The notes under the pieces were generated by a model that worked only from the letters and a program-made list of their open reading frames with translations, ran no database searches and was not told the origin of the DNA. The position numbers and the translations under genes were made by a program. A stretch of 64,000 nt of DNA from contig JAFTXY010000012.1 in NCBI GenBank assembly GCA_017461425.1, positions 62,001-126,000 on the forward strand, read 5' to 3'. This document shows, piece after piece, positions 53,658 through 63,649 of this stretch. The DNA is from Candidatus Gastranaerophilales bacterium (GTDB lineage Bacteria; Cyanobacteriota; Vampirovibrionia; Gastranaerophilales; Gastranaerophilaceae). Each line of letters starts with the position of its first letter. The first letter of the stretch is position 1.

Positions 53658-55331
53658 ATGAGTTTTATAGATGAAAATGTTAAAAAGCAGGTCAAATTAA
53701 TGCCCAAATTACCTGGGTGTTACCAATATTTTGACGAAAATAATGAAATAATATATATCGGCAAGGCAAAAAATTTATTCAATAGAGTTAATAGCTATTT
53801 TGTAGGTAATAAAAAAGATTCCCCAAAACTCCAAGTTATGGTGCCTCAAATTAAAAAAATTGAATGCATTGTAGTAAATTCTGAAATCGAAGCATTAATT
53901 TTGGAAAACGAACTCATAAAGAAACACAAACCAAAATACAATATACTATTAAAAGACGACAAAAAATTTCCTTATTTTTTAATAACAAAAGAAGACTATC
54001 CAAGAATTCAAGTTGTTAGAAAAGCTAATAAAAATGCTCTAAAAGGTAAATATTATGGTCCATATACTGATATTAGAGCAATGCATGCAACATTGGAATT
54101 AATTAATAAAATATTCCCAATCAAAAAATGCAAAACTCCAAAATATAAATCAAGACCATGTTTATATTATGACATTGGACAATGTGCAGGACCTTGTCAA
54201 AATAAAATTTCAAAAGAAGATTATAAAAATATCATTAAAAATGCAGAGCTATTTCTTTCGGGCAAAAGAAAAGAACTTATAAAAACCCTTAAAAAGGAAA
54301 TGGATAAAGCTAGTAAGAATTTTGAATACGAAAAAGCTTTGTTATATCGAAATAGCATTCAAGATATAGAAAAAACACTAGAAAAACAAAACATTGTCTT
54401 TGAATCAACAAACAAGGATTATGATTATATTTCAATAATAAATTCATCTAATTTAATCTGTATATGTATTTTACAAGTTAGACAAGGAAGATTAATCAGT
54501 AAAAAAGATTTTTCTTTCTCGCAAATTCTATCTGATATTGAAAGTTTTGATGAAATAATTCAAAGCGCTATAAGAGAATACTATATAATGCTCAATGATG
54601 AAGAATTACCCTCTAAAATTATCCTAGAAAATACATTTGAAGAGCTTGATATATACAAAAAATGGCTATCATTAAGATTAAATAAAGAAGTTCAAATTAT
54701 AAAAGCCACAACAAAAAAAGATAAAGAAATACTTTCTTTAGCACATAAAAACGCACAATATAATTTAGAACAAGCTAAATTAAAAGAATTATCACATATT
54801 CAAAATGAATATAACGAAGTTGGTTCATATATTCAAGAAAAATTAAAATTAAGCAAATTTCCACATACAATTGAATGTTATGATATTTCGCATATCCAAG
54901 GTACAAATACGGTTGCTTCCGGCGTTTACTTTGAAAATGGTCAGCCAAAAAAATCAAAATATAGAAAATATAAACTAAAAACTCTACAAAAAGGCGAGGT
55001 TGACGACTTTAAATCAATGAGAGAAATATTATCAAGAAGATTTAAAAGAATTAAACAAGGACAAATTGAAGCGCCTGATTTAATTATAATTGATGGCGGC
55101 AAAGGTCAATTATCAAGCGTTATAGAAATAATGAAAGAGTTTGAATTAAATTTAAACATTGTATCATTGGCAAAAAGAGAAGAGGAAGTATTTTTGCCAA
55201 ACAAAAAAGAGCCTGTAATACTTGCGCAAAATTCTGCAGCATTACATCTTTTCCAAAGAATAAGAGATGAAGCTCACCGTTTCGCAATAACTTTCCATAG
55301 GCAATTAAGAAGCAAAAGTATGCTTAAATAG
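53658..55331 (+). CDS. uvrC: UvrABC system protein C, lacking the C-terminal HhH domain
   Basis: The 557-residue protein makes both incisions in nucleotide excision repair. It has the N-terminal GIY-YIG nuclease (LPGCYQYFDENNEIIYIGKA, NLFNRVNSYF), a four-cysteine cluster (KKCKT, SRPCLYYDIGQCAGPCQN), a UVR segment (KASKNFEYEKALLYRNSIQ) and the RNase H-like nuclease (IECYDISHIQGTN, DDFKSMREILSRRFKR, DLIIIDGGKGQLSSV). It ends right after the FAITFHRQLRSKS motif. The usual GIGxKR helix-hairpin-helix domain of about 50 residues is missing; the stop at 55329-55331 is followed at once by a tRNA promoter. No frameshift is evident. The start is probably leaderless. Confidence 0.93.
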   Translation: MSFIDENVKKQVKLMPKLPGCYQYFDENNEIIYIGKAKNLFNRVNSYFVGNKKDSPKLQVMVPQIKKIECIVVNSEIEALILENELIKKHKPKYNILLKDDKKFPYFLITKEDYPRIQVVRKANKNALKGKYYGPYTDIRAMHATLELINKIFPIKKCKTPKYKSRPCLYYDIGQCAGPCQNKISKEDYKNIIKNAELFLSGKRKELIKTLKKEMDKASKNFEYEKALLYRNSIQDIEKTLEKQNIVFESTNKDYDYISIINSSNLICICILQVRQGRLISKKDFSFSQILSDIESFDEIIQSAIREYYIMLNDEELPSKIILENTFEELDIYKKWLSLRLNKEVQIIKATTKKDKEILSLAHKNAQYNLEQAKLKELSHIQNEYNEVGSYIQEKLKLSKFPHTIECYDISHIQGTNTVASGVYFENGQPKKSKYRKYKLKTLQKGEVDDFKSMREILSRRFKRIKQGQIEAPDLIIIDGGKGQLSSVIEIMKEFELNLNIVSLAKREEEVFLPNKKEPVILAQNSAALHLFQRIRDEAHRFAITFHRQLRSKSMLK

Positions 55332-55333
55332 TA

Positions 55334-55362
55334 TTGACAATATATCTTATTTATTTGATACT
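55334..55362 (+). promoter_or_regulatory. tRNA-Cys promoter
   Basis: Perfect TTGACA (55334-55339), 17-base spacer, GATACT (55357-55362), with the tRNA 5' end at 55378. Confidence 0.7.
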
Positions 55363-55377
55363 ATATATACAGGTCAA

Positions 55378-55449
55378 GGCGACATGGCCAAGTGGTAAGG
55401 CAGGAGCCTGCAAAGCTCTTATCCCCCAGTTCGAATCTGGGTGTCGCCT
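55378..55449 (+). tRNA. tRNA-Cys (GCA)
   Basis: The 72-nt gene has matching acceptor arms GGCGACA/TGTCGCC, a T-arm with GTTCGAATC, and the anticodon loop CTGCAAA (GCA), with a U discriminator at 55449 as expected for cysteine. CCA is not encoded, unlike the initiator tRNA in this window. A T-run follows directly. Confidence 0.95.
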
Positions 55450-55468
55450 TTTTTAAATTTATGCCTGA

Positions 55469-56869
55469 CTAAGCAATAGAATTAGCTTCTTTTGTAATTG
55501 CTTCCTCGTCTTGTGCTACAACGTGCGCAGGGTAACCAGCATGATGCAGTTTTGGTAATAACCAATCAGCACTATATTTTACATAATCAGGACTATCGTC
55601 ATCTGTATCTATACAAATAAAGCTAACATTACCTTTGTCATCTTTAATATAATCAACAATTGTTATTTCATGTCCATTTATAACTTTATTAGGCGCACCA
55701 TCAACAGCTGCATTATAAGAAGGGTTTGTTGTACGTCCAGCAGTTTCATTTGTTAAAACATAGCCAATAATAACATTATCACCTAAGTCAATTGTATCCA
55801 TAATATGTTTTTGCATAGTTTCAAAAGAACAATTGTATCCAAGTAGGTTTTGGTTATCATCGATTTTTTGATAAACAAGAGAAGTTACCTCATGATTTTT
55901 TGCAATAGATTCAACAAAAGTTTTTTCAATTTCAATTAAACCTTGAGGATTTGAATTAAAATTTCCACCCCTTGTATCTGTTAAAGCATCATATGTATTT
56001 TGCGAACCAAGTTGCATAATTGCACTTTGAACTAAAACATCTGCAATATTTCTTTCACCCTTATCCCAATGTTCTGCTTGAATTTGCGCTCTTAAATACG
56101 CATTTTCGTCAGGGGTTATTTTGATTTTAGAAGATTCAAAACCAAAATTAACGATATTTGCCTGTAAAAGATTTAAAATAGTTAGAGCGTCTAGTTTGTT
56201 TTTAGAAATTGAATCCAATCTAACATCAAGATAAAGTGCTTTTTGAGAACTTGATAATGCACTAACCCATCTTGCAAATTCTGCTGGATATTTGTTTGCT
56301 AAATTAACTTCGTTTGACGCAGCTGCGCAAGTGCCAGAAGCTTGAACATTCATTTTTGAAGTATCTTTTAAAACCTCTGAATCTGGTTTTTGTTTAGATA
56401 AAATATTTGCAACTTTTTGTGCAGGTATATCACCAAAGGTTTGAGTAACATATCTTGGATTAACCAATAAATCTAAAGTATTTGATAGTACTTTTTTAGC
56501 ATCAAGCCCATCTGCTCTTGGGGTTGTTGCAATATCGTATAAGTTATCCAATGTTGTTGAACGGTCATTAGATGATCTTGATAATAATTTACCATTTTTA
56601 AGCAACAAATCCAATTGCTTTGCGCAAGTTAACTTTTCAGCATTGGGGCTAACGGGAACTTTTTTTAAAAAATCAACTAAATATGTATATTTCTTGGATT
56701 CTTCTTGAGATAATTTCGTATTTATAGAGTTTTTATTATAAACAGGATTAGATAATGGAGTACCTAAACTTAAAGCACCTTTAAAAGAATGTTTATTAGT
56801 AGCTTTAATCTTTCTAGTATTAACGCCAATATTTGGATTATAAGTATTAATTCCAATATTTTGAATCAT
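55469..56869 (-). CDS. Putative papain-like cysteine protease/peptidase protein
   Basis: The 466-residue protein carries a candidate Cys-His-Asp site: C181 in VQASGTCAAASNEVNLANKY, H400 in VINGHEITIVDYIKD and an aspartate in ICIDTDDDSPD (D421/D423). The QASGTCAAAS context (Cys at a helix start) fits papain-like enzymes. The long N-terminus has IGVNTRKIKATNKHSFKGAL, the F-K-G polar leader style seen in other proteins here. No signal peptide. It is helical in the first half (DLLLKNGKLLSRSSND). Substrate unknown. It is unrelated in sequence to the 19819 cysteine protein apart from the triad plan. Its start has AAAGG-like context but no strong -10 spacing. Confidence 0.55.
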   Translation of the reverse strand: MIQNIGINTYNPNIGVNTRKIKATNKHSFKGALSLGTPLSNPVYNKNSINTKLSQEESKKYTYLVDFLKKVPVSPNAEKLTCAKQLDLLLKNGKLLSRSSNDRSTTLDNLYDIATTPRADGLDAKKVLSNTLDLLVNPRYVTQTFGDIPAQKVANILSKQKPDSEVLKDTSKMNVQASGTCAAASNEVNLANKYPAEFARWVSALSSSQKALYLDVRLDSISKNKLDALTILNLLQANIVNFGFESSKIKITPDENAYLRAQIQAEHWDKGERNIADVLVQSAIMQLGSQNTYDALTDTRGGNFNSNPQGLIEIEKTFVESIAKNHEVTSLVYQKIDDNQNLLGYNCSFETMQKHIMDTIDLGDNVIIGYVLTNETAGRTTNPSYNAAVDGAPNKVINGHEITIVDYIKDDKGNVSFICIDTDDDSPDYVKYSADWLLPKLHHAGYPAHVVAQDEEAITKEANSIA

Positions 56870-56947
56870 AGAAATACTACATTAACCTTTCCCGTTATTT
56901 ATATAAAAACAAAAAACAGAAAAAAATTGATATTTATTAAGATTATA

Positions 56948-56976
56948 TTAACACATTTCATCGTTTAATATATAAT
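56948..56976 (+). promoter_or_regulatory. kdsD promoter
   Basis: TTAACA (56948-56953), 17-base spacer, TATAAT (56971-56976), with a leader of about 20 bases containing the CAGGGAG ribosome-binding site. Confidence 0.7.
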
Positions 56977-57002
56977 ACTAATATGATTTCAGGGAGTGTA
57001 AT

Positions 57003-57977
57003 ATGCAAATGTTAAATAAACTACAAAATTCAGATATATTAAATGCAATTAAAACAATTGATTGTGAAATTGAAGCAATACAGGAATTGAAAAACCTGTT
57101 AGACGAAAATTTAACAAAAGCGCTAGATTTAATAGAAAATACAAAAGGCAGAATTATACTTTCTGGCATGGGCAAATCTGGTCACATTGGCAAAAAAATT
57201 GCCGCATCATTAGCATCAACGGGTACACCATCATTCTTTATGCACCCTGCTGAAGCAAGCCATGGAGATCTTGGAATGGTTACATCGGATGATTTAATTA
57301 TTGCAATATCAAACAGTGGTGAATCAAGAGAATTAATTGATATTTTAAATTATTCTAAAAGGTTTGGAATAAAATTAATTGCAATAACAAAAAATCCAGA
57401 TAGCTCTCTTGGAAAAGCTGGCGATATTGTTCTCAAACTTCCATCATCTAAAGAAGCTTGTCCATTAGGACTCGCCCCAACTTCATCAACAACAGCAACA
57501 TTGGTCCTAGGTGATATTATAACCGTTGGAATGATTGAAAGAAGAGGCTTCTCGAAAGCTCAATTCAATCAAAGACATCCTGGCGGAAAACTAGGTTCTA
57601 TACTTCAAAAAGTTAAAGATATGATGCACACAGGCGATAATATGCCAATACTTCCTCTAAATTCTACAATTAACGAAATCATTATGGAAATGACTACAAA
57701 AAGACTTGGATGTGTAGGCTTTATAGACAATACCGGTGATTTTTGCGGAATGTTTACTGATGGCGATTTAAGAAGATGCCTAAATGCTGATTTAAAAAAT
57801 GCAAAAGCGCAAGATATTATGACAAAAAACCCTATCACGGCGGAAAAAGAAATGTTTGCATCTGAAGCAATTAAAATTTTAAACGATAAAAAAATTACTA
57901 ACTTATTTGTTATTGAAAACAATAAACCAATTGGGGTTATCCATATCCATGATTTATTAAAAAATGGCGTTGTGTAA
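57003..57977 (+). CDS. kdsD: Arabinose-5-phosphate isomerase
   Basis: The 324-residue protein converts ribulose 5-phosphate to arabinose 5-phosphate, the first step towards Kdo of LPS. The SIS domain (about 35-165) has LSGMGKSGHIGKKIAASLAS, MHPAEASHGDLGMV and IAISNSGESREL with LPSSKEACPLGLAPTSSTTA. Two CBS domains follow (about 205-262 and 270-324), with VKDMMHTGDNMPILPLN and AQDIMTKNPITAEKEM. Length and order match KdsD/GutQ. It has its own promoter and Shine-Dalgarno. It fits with lpxB, lpxI and the Lpt-like genes. Confidence 0.96.
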   Translation: MQMLNKLQNSDILNAIKTIDCEIEAIQELKNLLDENLTKALDLIENTKGRIILSGMGKSGHIGKKIAASLASTGTPSFFMHPAEASHGDLGMVTSDDLIIAISNSGESRELIDILNYSKRFGIKLIAITKNPDSSLGKAGDIVLKLPSSKEACPLGLAPTSSTTATLVLGDIITVGMIERRGFSKAQFNQRHPGGKLGSILQKVKDMMHTGDNMPILPLNSTINEIIMEMTTKRLGCVGFIDNTGDFCGMFTDGDLRRCLNADLKNAKAQDIMTKNPITAEKEMFASEAIKILNDKKITNLFVIENNKPIGVIHIHDLLKNGVV

Positions 57978-58028
57978 ATTTTTTATATTCATTTGTTTTA
58001 TAAATGCATAATTATATACAGGTAACAA

Positions 58029-58634
58029 ATGAAAATAACAAATATTAATCAATATCTTAACTTTGGAAAAACGTTACAAGCGCAATGCAAGATATTAAAC
58101 TCGGATAACATTCCAACAAAAGCAAGCATATATAAGCTTGATAGTGAAGAAGATGTTCAATATTTTAGCGAATTAGAATCCCAACAAGACTGGTGGAAAT
58201 CTGAATACATTAATTTTTTAAAGGGTGAGATTAAATATGTTTTAAAACATCCAACACACGATTCAATTTATGTTATGGAAGATGAAGACAATAGATGTCT
58301 TGGTGTATTGGAACTTAGTGAAGCAGGTTCAGAAGATGAAGTTATGATTCTTGAAACCGCACCAAAATTTCAAGCAGATGGTTCAGATAATAGAAAATAT
58401 AAATATATTGGTGAAACATTGCTGAGTTTTGCTGCAATCAAAGCAAAAAATGATTATTCAGAACAATTAAATTTATTCTCAAGTGAATCAGCAGTGCCAT
58501 TTTATGAAAGAAAATGCGGTTTCATAAGAAAAGATGACGAAAGTCCAGAATTTTATTTGCCAAATGAGTCATTTGATAAATTGATTCAACAAAATGAAGC
58601 CCACACAAAAAGCAAAATTGATTTTGTAGTTTAA
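58029..58634 (+). CDS. GNAT-fold acetyltransferase-like protein
   Basis: The 201-residue protein resembles a GNAT acyltransferase: a beta strand [20 protein letters not shown], a diverged acetyl-CoA loop region ([19 protein letters not shown]) followed by a strand and the [14 protein letters not shown] motif. The N-terminus [20 protein letters not shown] is polar in the style of several other genes here. Its donor site is degenerate (no clean Q/RxxGxG/A), so it may be a non-canonical or inactive GNAT. The 3' end overlaps the uvrB stop by 4 bases (convergent). AGG upstream is a weak ribosome-binding site. Confidence 0.65.
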   Translation: MKITNINQYLNFGKTLQAQCKILNSDNIPTKASIYKLDSEEDVQYFSELESQQDWWKSEYINFLKGEIKYVLKHPTHDSIYVMEDEDNRCLGVLELSEAGSEDEVMILETAPKFQADGSDNRKYKYIGETLLSFAAIKAKNDYSEQLNLFSSESAVPFYERKCGFIRKDDESPEFYLPNESFDKLIQQNEAHTKSKIDFVV

Positions 58635-60619
58635 TCGATTAGACTTTTAATTTTTTTGATTTCATCTCTTAATTGAATAGCTCGTTCAAAATCGAGTAAT
58701 TTTGCTGCTTTATGCATATCTTTTTCTAGATTATCAAGCAATTTTGGTAAATCTTTTTTAGATACGTTTAATTCAACCATTTGCTCGGCTACAACATCCT
58801 CAATAGAACGATAACTTTGGACAAGAGACAACAAATTATTTTGTACAGATTTTTTAATTGTCTTTGGTATAATATTATTTTCTTGATTGTATTTTGTTTG
58901 CATATCTCTACGTCTTTTTGTTTCTTCAATTGCAACGTGCATAGAATCAGTTATTTTATCTGCATACATAATGACTCGACCATTAGCATTTCTTGCACTT
59001 CTACCTATTGTTTGTATTAAAGATGTTTCGCAGCGCAAAAAACCCTCTTTATCAGCATCCATTATAGCAACCAGGGAGACCTCAGGGATATCTAACCCTT
59101 CTCTTAATAAATTTACACCAACTAATATATCAAATTCTCCAAGTCTTAAATCTCTTAAAATTTCGACTCTTTCAAGAGATTTAACTTCTGAATGCAAATA
59201 ACGAACTCTTAAGCCTTGATTTTGAAGGTATGTAGTTAATTCTTCAGCCATTTTTTTAGTCAAAGTCGTAACTAAGACTTTGTCTTTATTTTCAATAGTC
59301 TTTTTAATTTCCGCAATTAAATCTTGAACTTGTCCAATTGTAGGTTTTACGGTAATTTCTGGATCTAATAAGCCAGTTGGTCTGATAATTTGTTCGACAA
59401 TTTGACTTGATTCTTTTTTTTCAAAATCAGCAGGAGTTGCCGATATAAATATTTTTTGATTAATTTTAGAATAAAATTCATCAAAAGTTAAAGGCCTATT
59501 GTCTTTTGCTGCAGGTAATCTAAACCCAAAATCCACCAAGACATCTTTTCTTGCTCTATCACCAAAAAACATTCCTTTTAATTGAGGAATGGTAACATGA
59601 GATTCATCAATAACAACTAAAAAGTCGTCGCCAAAATAATCCAACAAAGTTGCAGGAGGAGTTCCTGGTTCTCTTCTTTCAATTATTCTTGAATAATTTT
59701 CAATTCCAGAACAATAACCCATTTCTCTAATCATTTCAATATCGTAATTAACTCTTTGGGAAAGCCTTTGAGCTTCTACAATTTTATTTTCATTTTTTAA
59801 TTCAACCAATCTTTCATTTAACTCTTGTCTTATTAAATCAAGCGTTTCATCAACTTCTTCATCATAAGATAAGTAATGAACAGCTGGATAAATCACAATT
59901 TCTGATGGCTTTACTAAAATTTCACCAGTAATAGCATCAATTCTTGTAATAGATTCTATCTCATCACCAAAAAAGGATATTCTATTAATAACTTTTTCAA
60001 AACTTGGCATTATCTCAACAACATCGCCACGAGCACGAAATGTTGAGCGTTTAAGTTCAACATCATTTCTTTCGTATCGAACTCCAACAAGATAAGTTAA
60101 TAAATCTTTTCTAGATATTTCTTGTCCAACAAGCAATGTAACAGTGCCTTTGAAATAATTTTCAGGCAAACCTAAGCCATAAATACATGAAACAGAAGCA
60201 ACTACAATTACATCATTTCTTTCATACAAGCTTCTTGTTGTATTATGTCTTAATCTATCAATTTCATCATTAATTGTTGCAGATTTTTCTATATATGTGT
60301 CTGTTCTTGGAATATATGCTTCTGGCTGATAATAATCATAATAAGAAATAAAATACTCGACAGCATTATTTGGAAATAATTCTTTAAATTCATTATACAA
60401 TTGCGCAGCAAGCGTTTTATTGTGAGCAATAACAAGTGTGGGTTTTTGAATTTTGTTAATAACATTTGCAATCGTAAAAGTCTTACCAGAACCAGTTACC
60501 CCAAGCAAAGTTTGAGATGACATATCTGAATTTAAACCATCAACTAAAGCTTTAATTGCTTTAGGTTGATCACCAGATGGCGCCATATCAGAAACTAATT
60601 CAAATTTATTTTGCTTCAT
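58631..60619 (-). CDS. uvrB: UvrABC system protein B
   Basis: The 662-residue protein (from ATG 60619) is the damage-verifying helicase of nucleotide excision repair. It has [17 protein letters not shown] (Walker A), the beta-hairpin [27 protein letters not shown] (Walker B region), [34 protein letters not shown] and a C-terminal UVR motif ([32 protein letters not shown]). A longer frame opens at 60649, but the ATG at 60619 has TATATT 6 bases upstream and matches the family start [10 protein letters not shown]. The start is probably leaderless. Confidence 0.97.
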   Translation of the reverse strand: MKQNKFELVSDMAPSGDQPKAIKALVDGLNSDMSSQTLLGVTGSGKTFTIANVINKIQKPTLVIAHNKTLAAQLYNEFKELFPNNAVEYFISYYDYYQPEAYIPRTDTYIEKSATINDEIDRLRHNTTRSLYERNDVIVVASVSCIYGLGLPENYFKGTVTLLVGQEISRKDLLTYLVGVRYERNDVELKRSTFRARGDVVEIMPSFEKVINRISFFGDEIESITRIDAITGEILVKPSEIVIYPAVHYLSYDEEVDETLDLIRQELNERLVELKNENKIVEAQRLSQRVNYDIEMIREMGYCSGIENYSRIIERREPGTPPATLLDYFGDDFLVVIDESHVTIPQLKGMFFGDRARKDVLVDFGFRLPAAKDNRPLTFDEFYSKINQKIFISATPADFEKKESSQIVEQIIRPTGLLDPEITVKPTIGQVQDLIAEIKKTIENKDKVLVTTLTKKMAEELTTYLQNQGLRVRYLHSEVKSLERVEILRDLRLGEFDILVGVNLLREGLDIPEVSLVAIMDADKEGFLRCETSLIQTIGRSARNANGRVIMYADKITDSMHVAIEETKRRRDMQTKYNQENNIIPKTIKKSVQNNLLSLVQSYRSIEDVVAEQMVELNVSKKDLPKLLDNLEKDMHKAAKLLDFERAIQLRDEIKKIKSLID

Positions 60620-60625
60620 ATAAAA

Positions 60626-60654
60626 AATATATCTCAATAAACATAACAATTCAA
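60626..60654 (-). promoter_or_regulatory. Leaderless promoter of uvrB
   Basis: On the minus strand: TTGAAT (plus 60649-60654), 17-base spacer, TATATT (plus 60626-60631), 6 bases, ATG at 60619. Confidence 0.65.
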
Positions 60655-60729
60655 ATCTTAAAATTTAGTTACATAAAGGCACTTTTTATCGCTTTTATGT
60701 TTTTAAAAAAATATATTGAAAGGTGTGTT

Positions 60730-62211
60730 ATGAATATAAATTTAATGAATTTTAATTCAATCAGAAAACTAGCTAATGTTAAATCAATGTCAAACCCTGT
60801 TAAATTTACAGGTTATTACAATGATAGATTTGAACGATACAATCTTGAAAGATTACCAGAAAGATATTATGAGGCATTAAGAGAAAATCCAAATACCGCC
60901 TTTTTGGCTGATGATGCAATTTCTGAAGAAGAAAAGGCAAAAAGAATTAAAAACAGTTCTATTTTATACACTTCAAACGATTTATCAAAACAAATTGGAC
61001 ACCAAAGAATGGATTGGTTTAACGAAAATTGTTTTGATTATCAAGAATACATAAAAAAATATCCATCAGGAGTATATGCTGGACATTCTATTAAAATTTT
61101 TGATTTATCAAAACCAGTTAATAGACAAAATTTAGATAAATTGATCGAGGTTGGTCCAAATTGTATTAACGCAGAAACATTAAGAAGTAAATGCAATATG
61201 TCCCAAGATGAATATCAAAGATATATTAAAGAGGGACATATCAAAAGAATTACATTAACGGATAAAAATGACGGAAGTCAAAAAAATACAAAATTATTTG
61301 ATGTGACAGACCCAGTTAACATAGAAGGTATGAATAGATGTAAATTATTGAGACCAAAGCGTGGCGATATAAATTTGCAATTAATTCGTTTCAAAAAAGG
61401 TCCAATTGAAGTTGATTTAAAAAAATTAGCTGAACTTGGAATTGGTACTCCGAAAGAAATTGCATCAATGGTTGCAAAAAGAGAATTAAAAGGCACCTTG
61501 GTTAGAGATGAACAAGGCAAAATCAAAAACGCTATTGTTGATATAAATGATGAAAAAACGCAAGGCATTTTGCAAAAAATGCGCAAACAAAGATGTATAG
61601 GTTTAAGCGAATTATCTAAAAAAAGTGGTGTAAGTATAAGTAAAATTGAAGATGCAATTTTATCAGGCGAAATGTCGGCAATAAAAGAAATTGTATTTAT
61701 CGGCGAGGGTGAAGACATTTTAATTGATGTAAAAAATCAAAAAAATATCGAAACCTTTGATAGATTATTATTTGAAAAAAGAACACAAGAAGAGCTTTTA
61801 ATACAGCAAAGACAAGATAGGCAAGAAACTAATAGAGAAAACAATTCTTTAAGAATGAAGCTTGCTTGGCATTTTTGTCCACAAACAAAACATGTAATCA
61901 AAAGAATACTAGCTCAAAACCCTGAATTACAGGCTCTTATGGATAAAAAAGCAGCGTTAGAATCAGCTCTAAATGATGAAAGCTTGAATTCTAATGAAAT
62001 TGTAGCCAAAAAAGAAGCACTTGAAGAATTAACAAAACAAGAGCAAATTATGTTAAAAGCATTCTTTAAACAAATGTGGGCACAAGCTGGACAGGATGAA
62101 TTCAAAGCAGCCAGAATTAAAGCTCAGGAAATAATCAAACAATACCGAGCAAATGGCATTAATTCAATCGAAGATGCAGAAATTAGAAATATTATCTTAG
62201 GGCAAAATTAA
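60730..62211 (+). CDS. Large hypothetical protein of the polar-leader (F-T-G) type
   Basis: From the preferred ATG the protein has 493 residues. The N-terminus (MNINLMNFNSIRKLANVK, NPVKFTGYYNDRFERYNLER) is the clearest example here of the polar leader ending in F-x-G. Helix-turn-helix-like pieces appear at RSKCNMSQDEYQRYIKEGHI and GLSELSKKSGVSISKIEDAI. A long coiled tail follows (about 395-470: EELLIQQRQDRQETNRENNS, DKKAALESALNDESLNSNE). There is no signal or membrane segment. GAAAGG precedes the ATG; the frame upstream to 60577 overlaps the uvrB promoter and start and is not believed. Function unknown. Convergent with proC by a 4-base overlap. Confidence 0.7.
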   Translation: MNINLMNFNSIRKLANVKSMSNPVKFTGYYNDRFERYNLERLPERYYEALRENPNTAFLADDAISEEEKAKRIKNSSILYTSNDLSKQIGHQRMDWFNENCFDYQEYIKKYPSGVYAGHSIKIFDLSKPVNRQNLDKLIEVGPNCINAETLRSKCNMSQDEYQRYIKEGHIKRITLTDKNDGSQKNTKLFDVTDPVNIEGMNRCKLLRPKRGDINLQLIRFKKGPIEVDLKKLAELGIGTPKEIASMVAKRELKGTLVRDEQGKIKNAIVDINDEKTQGILQKMRKQRCIGLSELSKKSGVSISKIEDAILSGEMSAIKEIVFIGEGEDILIDVKNQKNIETFDRLLFEKRTQEELLIQQRQDRQETNRENNSLRMKLAWHFCPQTKHVIKRILAQNPELQALMDKKAALESALNDESLNSNEIVAKKEALEELTKQEQIMLKAFFKQMWAQAGQDEFKAARIKAQEIIKQYRANGINSIEDAEIRNIILGQN

Positions 62212-63020
62212 CCAAGCTCAATTGCTTTATTCGTTGTATCTTGAATTAATTTATCAAAAACAATATCAATATCGGAATTCAGCAAAACATTATTACCAAC
62301 CTCTGTGCAACCGCCAGGGGTTGTTACATTTTTAATTAATTCGTCAACCTTAAATTCATTTTCAATCAACATTTTTGCACTTCCAAGCGCAGTTTGAGCC
62401 GATAACATAATAGCATCTTTATAGTCAAGACCTAATTTTTGCGCACTTTTTGCCAATAAATGAATTAATTCGAAATAAAATGCAGGTCCAGAACCAGATA
62501 AAGCAGTAATTACATCAATTTTATCTTCTGCTGTTGCAATAACATTTCCGCAATTCTGCATAAATTTTAGCGCAAATTCTTTATCGATTTCATCCACATT
62601 TTCATTGAAACATAATGCACTAATTCCCTCATTTACTAACGCAGGAGTGTTAGGCATAATTCTAACAATTGGCGCATCAGGTAAAATTGCCTCATACTTT
62701 TTGATTTTTACGCCTGCTAAAATAGACAAAATCAGCTGATTATTATAATTTTCTTTAATTTCAAGCAAAACTTCCCTATAATTATAGGGTTTTACGGCAA
62801 TAAAAATAATATCAACATTTGAAACTAAATCTTTAATAGAATATGCTTCATTAAAATTATACTTAGAACATAATCTTGCACTTGCTTCTAAATCTTTATC
62901 ATAAACAAAAACATTTTCACTGACTAAAAAATTATTTTTAAAGGCGCCACCTAAAATTGCACTTGCCATTTTGCCACAACCAACAACCCCAATTCTTGTA
63001 TCTTTAAGATTTATATCCAT
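62208..63020 (-). CDS. proC: Pyrroline-5-carboxylate reductase
   Basis: The 270-residue protein reduces P5C to proline, using NAD(P)H. It has the N-terminal Rossmann RIGVVGCGKMASAILGG, the IFIAVKPYNYREVL segment, and the family signature LSGSGPAFYFELIHLLA with MLSAQTALGSAKMLIE and NVTTPGGCTEVG at the C-terminal end. Length is standard. It is divergent from rpmH; the space between holds the rpmH promoter. Confidence 0.96.
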   Translation of the reverse strand: MDINLKDTRIGVVGCGKMASAILGGAFKNNFLVSENVFVYDKDLEASARLCSKYNFNEAYSIKDLVSNVDIIFIAVKPYNYREVLLEIKENYNNQLILSILAGVKIKKYEAILPDAPIVRIMPNTPALVNEGISALCFNENVDEIDKEFALKFMQNCGNVIATAEDKIDVITALSGSGPAFYFELIHLLAKSAQKLGLDYKDAIMLSAQTALGSAKMLIENEFKVDELIKNVTTPGGCTEVGNNVLLNSDIDIVFDKLIQDTTNKAIELG

Positions 63021-63024
63021 AACC

Positions 63025-63053
63025 TTGACACCTCATTTTGTCTAATATAGTAT
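63025..63053 (+). promoter_or_regulatory. rpmH-rnpA promoter
   Basis: Perfect TTGACA (63025-63030), 17-base spacer, TAGTAT (63048-63053), then a leader of about 57 bases with ACAAGGAGAA before ATG 63117. Confidence 0.75.
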
Positions 63054-63116
63054 AGTAAATACCGACATTCAGATTATGTCAAGCTTGTAAAAATTAATCA
63101 CACAAGGAGAATAAAA

Positions 63117-63269
63117 ATGCGTCGTACTTTAGAAGGTACTAAAAGAAAAAGACAACATGTAAGCGGTTTTAGAGCTAGAATGGCTACTAAAAACGGAAGA
63201 CGTGTTATAAATGCAAGACGTGCAAAAGGTCGTCACCAAGTAGCAATCACACCAAAAAACCGTGCTTAA
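63117..63269 (+). CDS. rpmH: 50S ribosomal protein L34
   Basis: The 50-residue basic protein starts [20 protein letters not shown] and continues with [20 protein letters not shown], the standard bL34 pattern with a slightly extended C-terminus ([10 protein letters not shown]). It is a core large-subunit protein. It has a strong Shine-Dalgarno and a consensus promoter. Its stop region overlaps the GTG of rnpA, the usual rpmH-rnpA pairing. No dnaA or yidC sits beside it, unlike in many bacteria. Confidence 0.97.
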   Translation: MRRTLEGTKRKRQHVSGFRARMATKNGRRVINARRAKGRHQVAITPKNRA

Positions 63270-63630
63270 GAAAGAAAATCGATTAAAAAATCGAAGCGCG
63301 TTTCGTGCAACATATAAAAATAATGCAATATATAGTGATAATTTAATAGTCTTGTATGCAGGAAAAATTAAAACCGACAAAAACTGCCCCACCAGGGTAG
63401 GTTTTGTTGTTTCTAAAAAAATCCACAAAAGAGCAGTAATCAGAAATAGAATTAAAAGATTGATGCGTGAAAATATAAGATTAATGTTCAAAAATAACGA
63501 AACCGAAATTATTAACAACTATCAAAGCCTTATATTTATGGCAAAAGACGGAATTCTGGATAGAAACATAAATGATATACGTAACACTATGTTAATATTA
63601 CTAAATAAACTAGCAAATAATAATATTTAG
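63262..63630 (+). CDS. rnpA: Ribonuclease P protein component
   Basis: The 122-residue basic protein is the RNase P protein subunit, which helps the catalytic RNA trim tRNA 5' leaders. The RNR signature is in [17 protein letters not shown], preceded by [11 protein letters not shown]. The N-terminal [15 protein letters not shown] is typical. The start is GTG at 63262, overlapping the end of rpmH by 8 bases, so translation is coupled. No separate ribosome-binding site is visible. Confidence 0.93.
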   Translation: MLKKENRLKNRSAFRATYKNNAIYSDNLIVLYAGKIKTDKNCPTRVGFVVSKKIHKRAVIRNRIKRLMRENIRLMFKNNETEIINNYQSLIFMAKDGILDRNINDIRNTMLILLNKLANNNI

Positions 63631-63649
63631 GGTTATTTAAGAAAGCATA

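Noticed and set aside
55300-55380. Frameshift destroying the uvrC C-terminus
   Set aside because: Only 46 bases lie between the uvrC stop and the tRNA-Cys gene, and they hold a consensus promoter; there is no room for a lost HhH domain.
60577-60729. Longer N-terminus for the 60730 protein
   Set aside because: It would overlap the uvrB start and promoter and lacks a ribosome-binding site; the ATG at 60730 has GAAAGG and the typical leader.
63025-63269. Replication origin beside rpmH
   Set aside because: No dnaA gene and no TTATCCACA-like boxes are seen; rpmH-rnpA alone does not mark oriC here.
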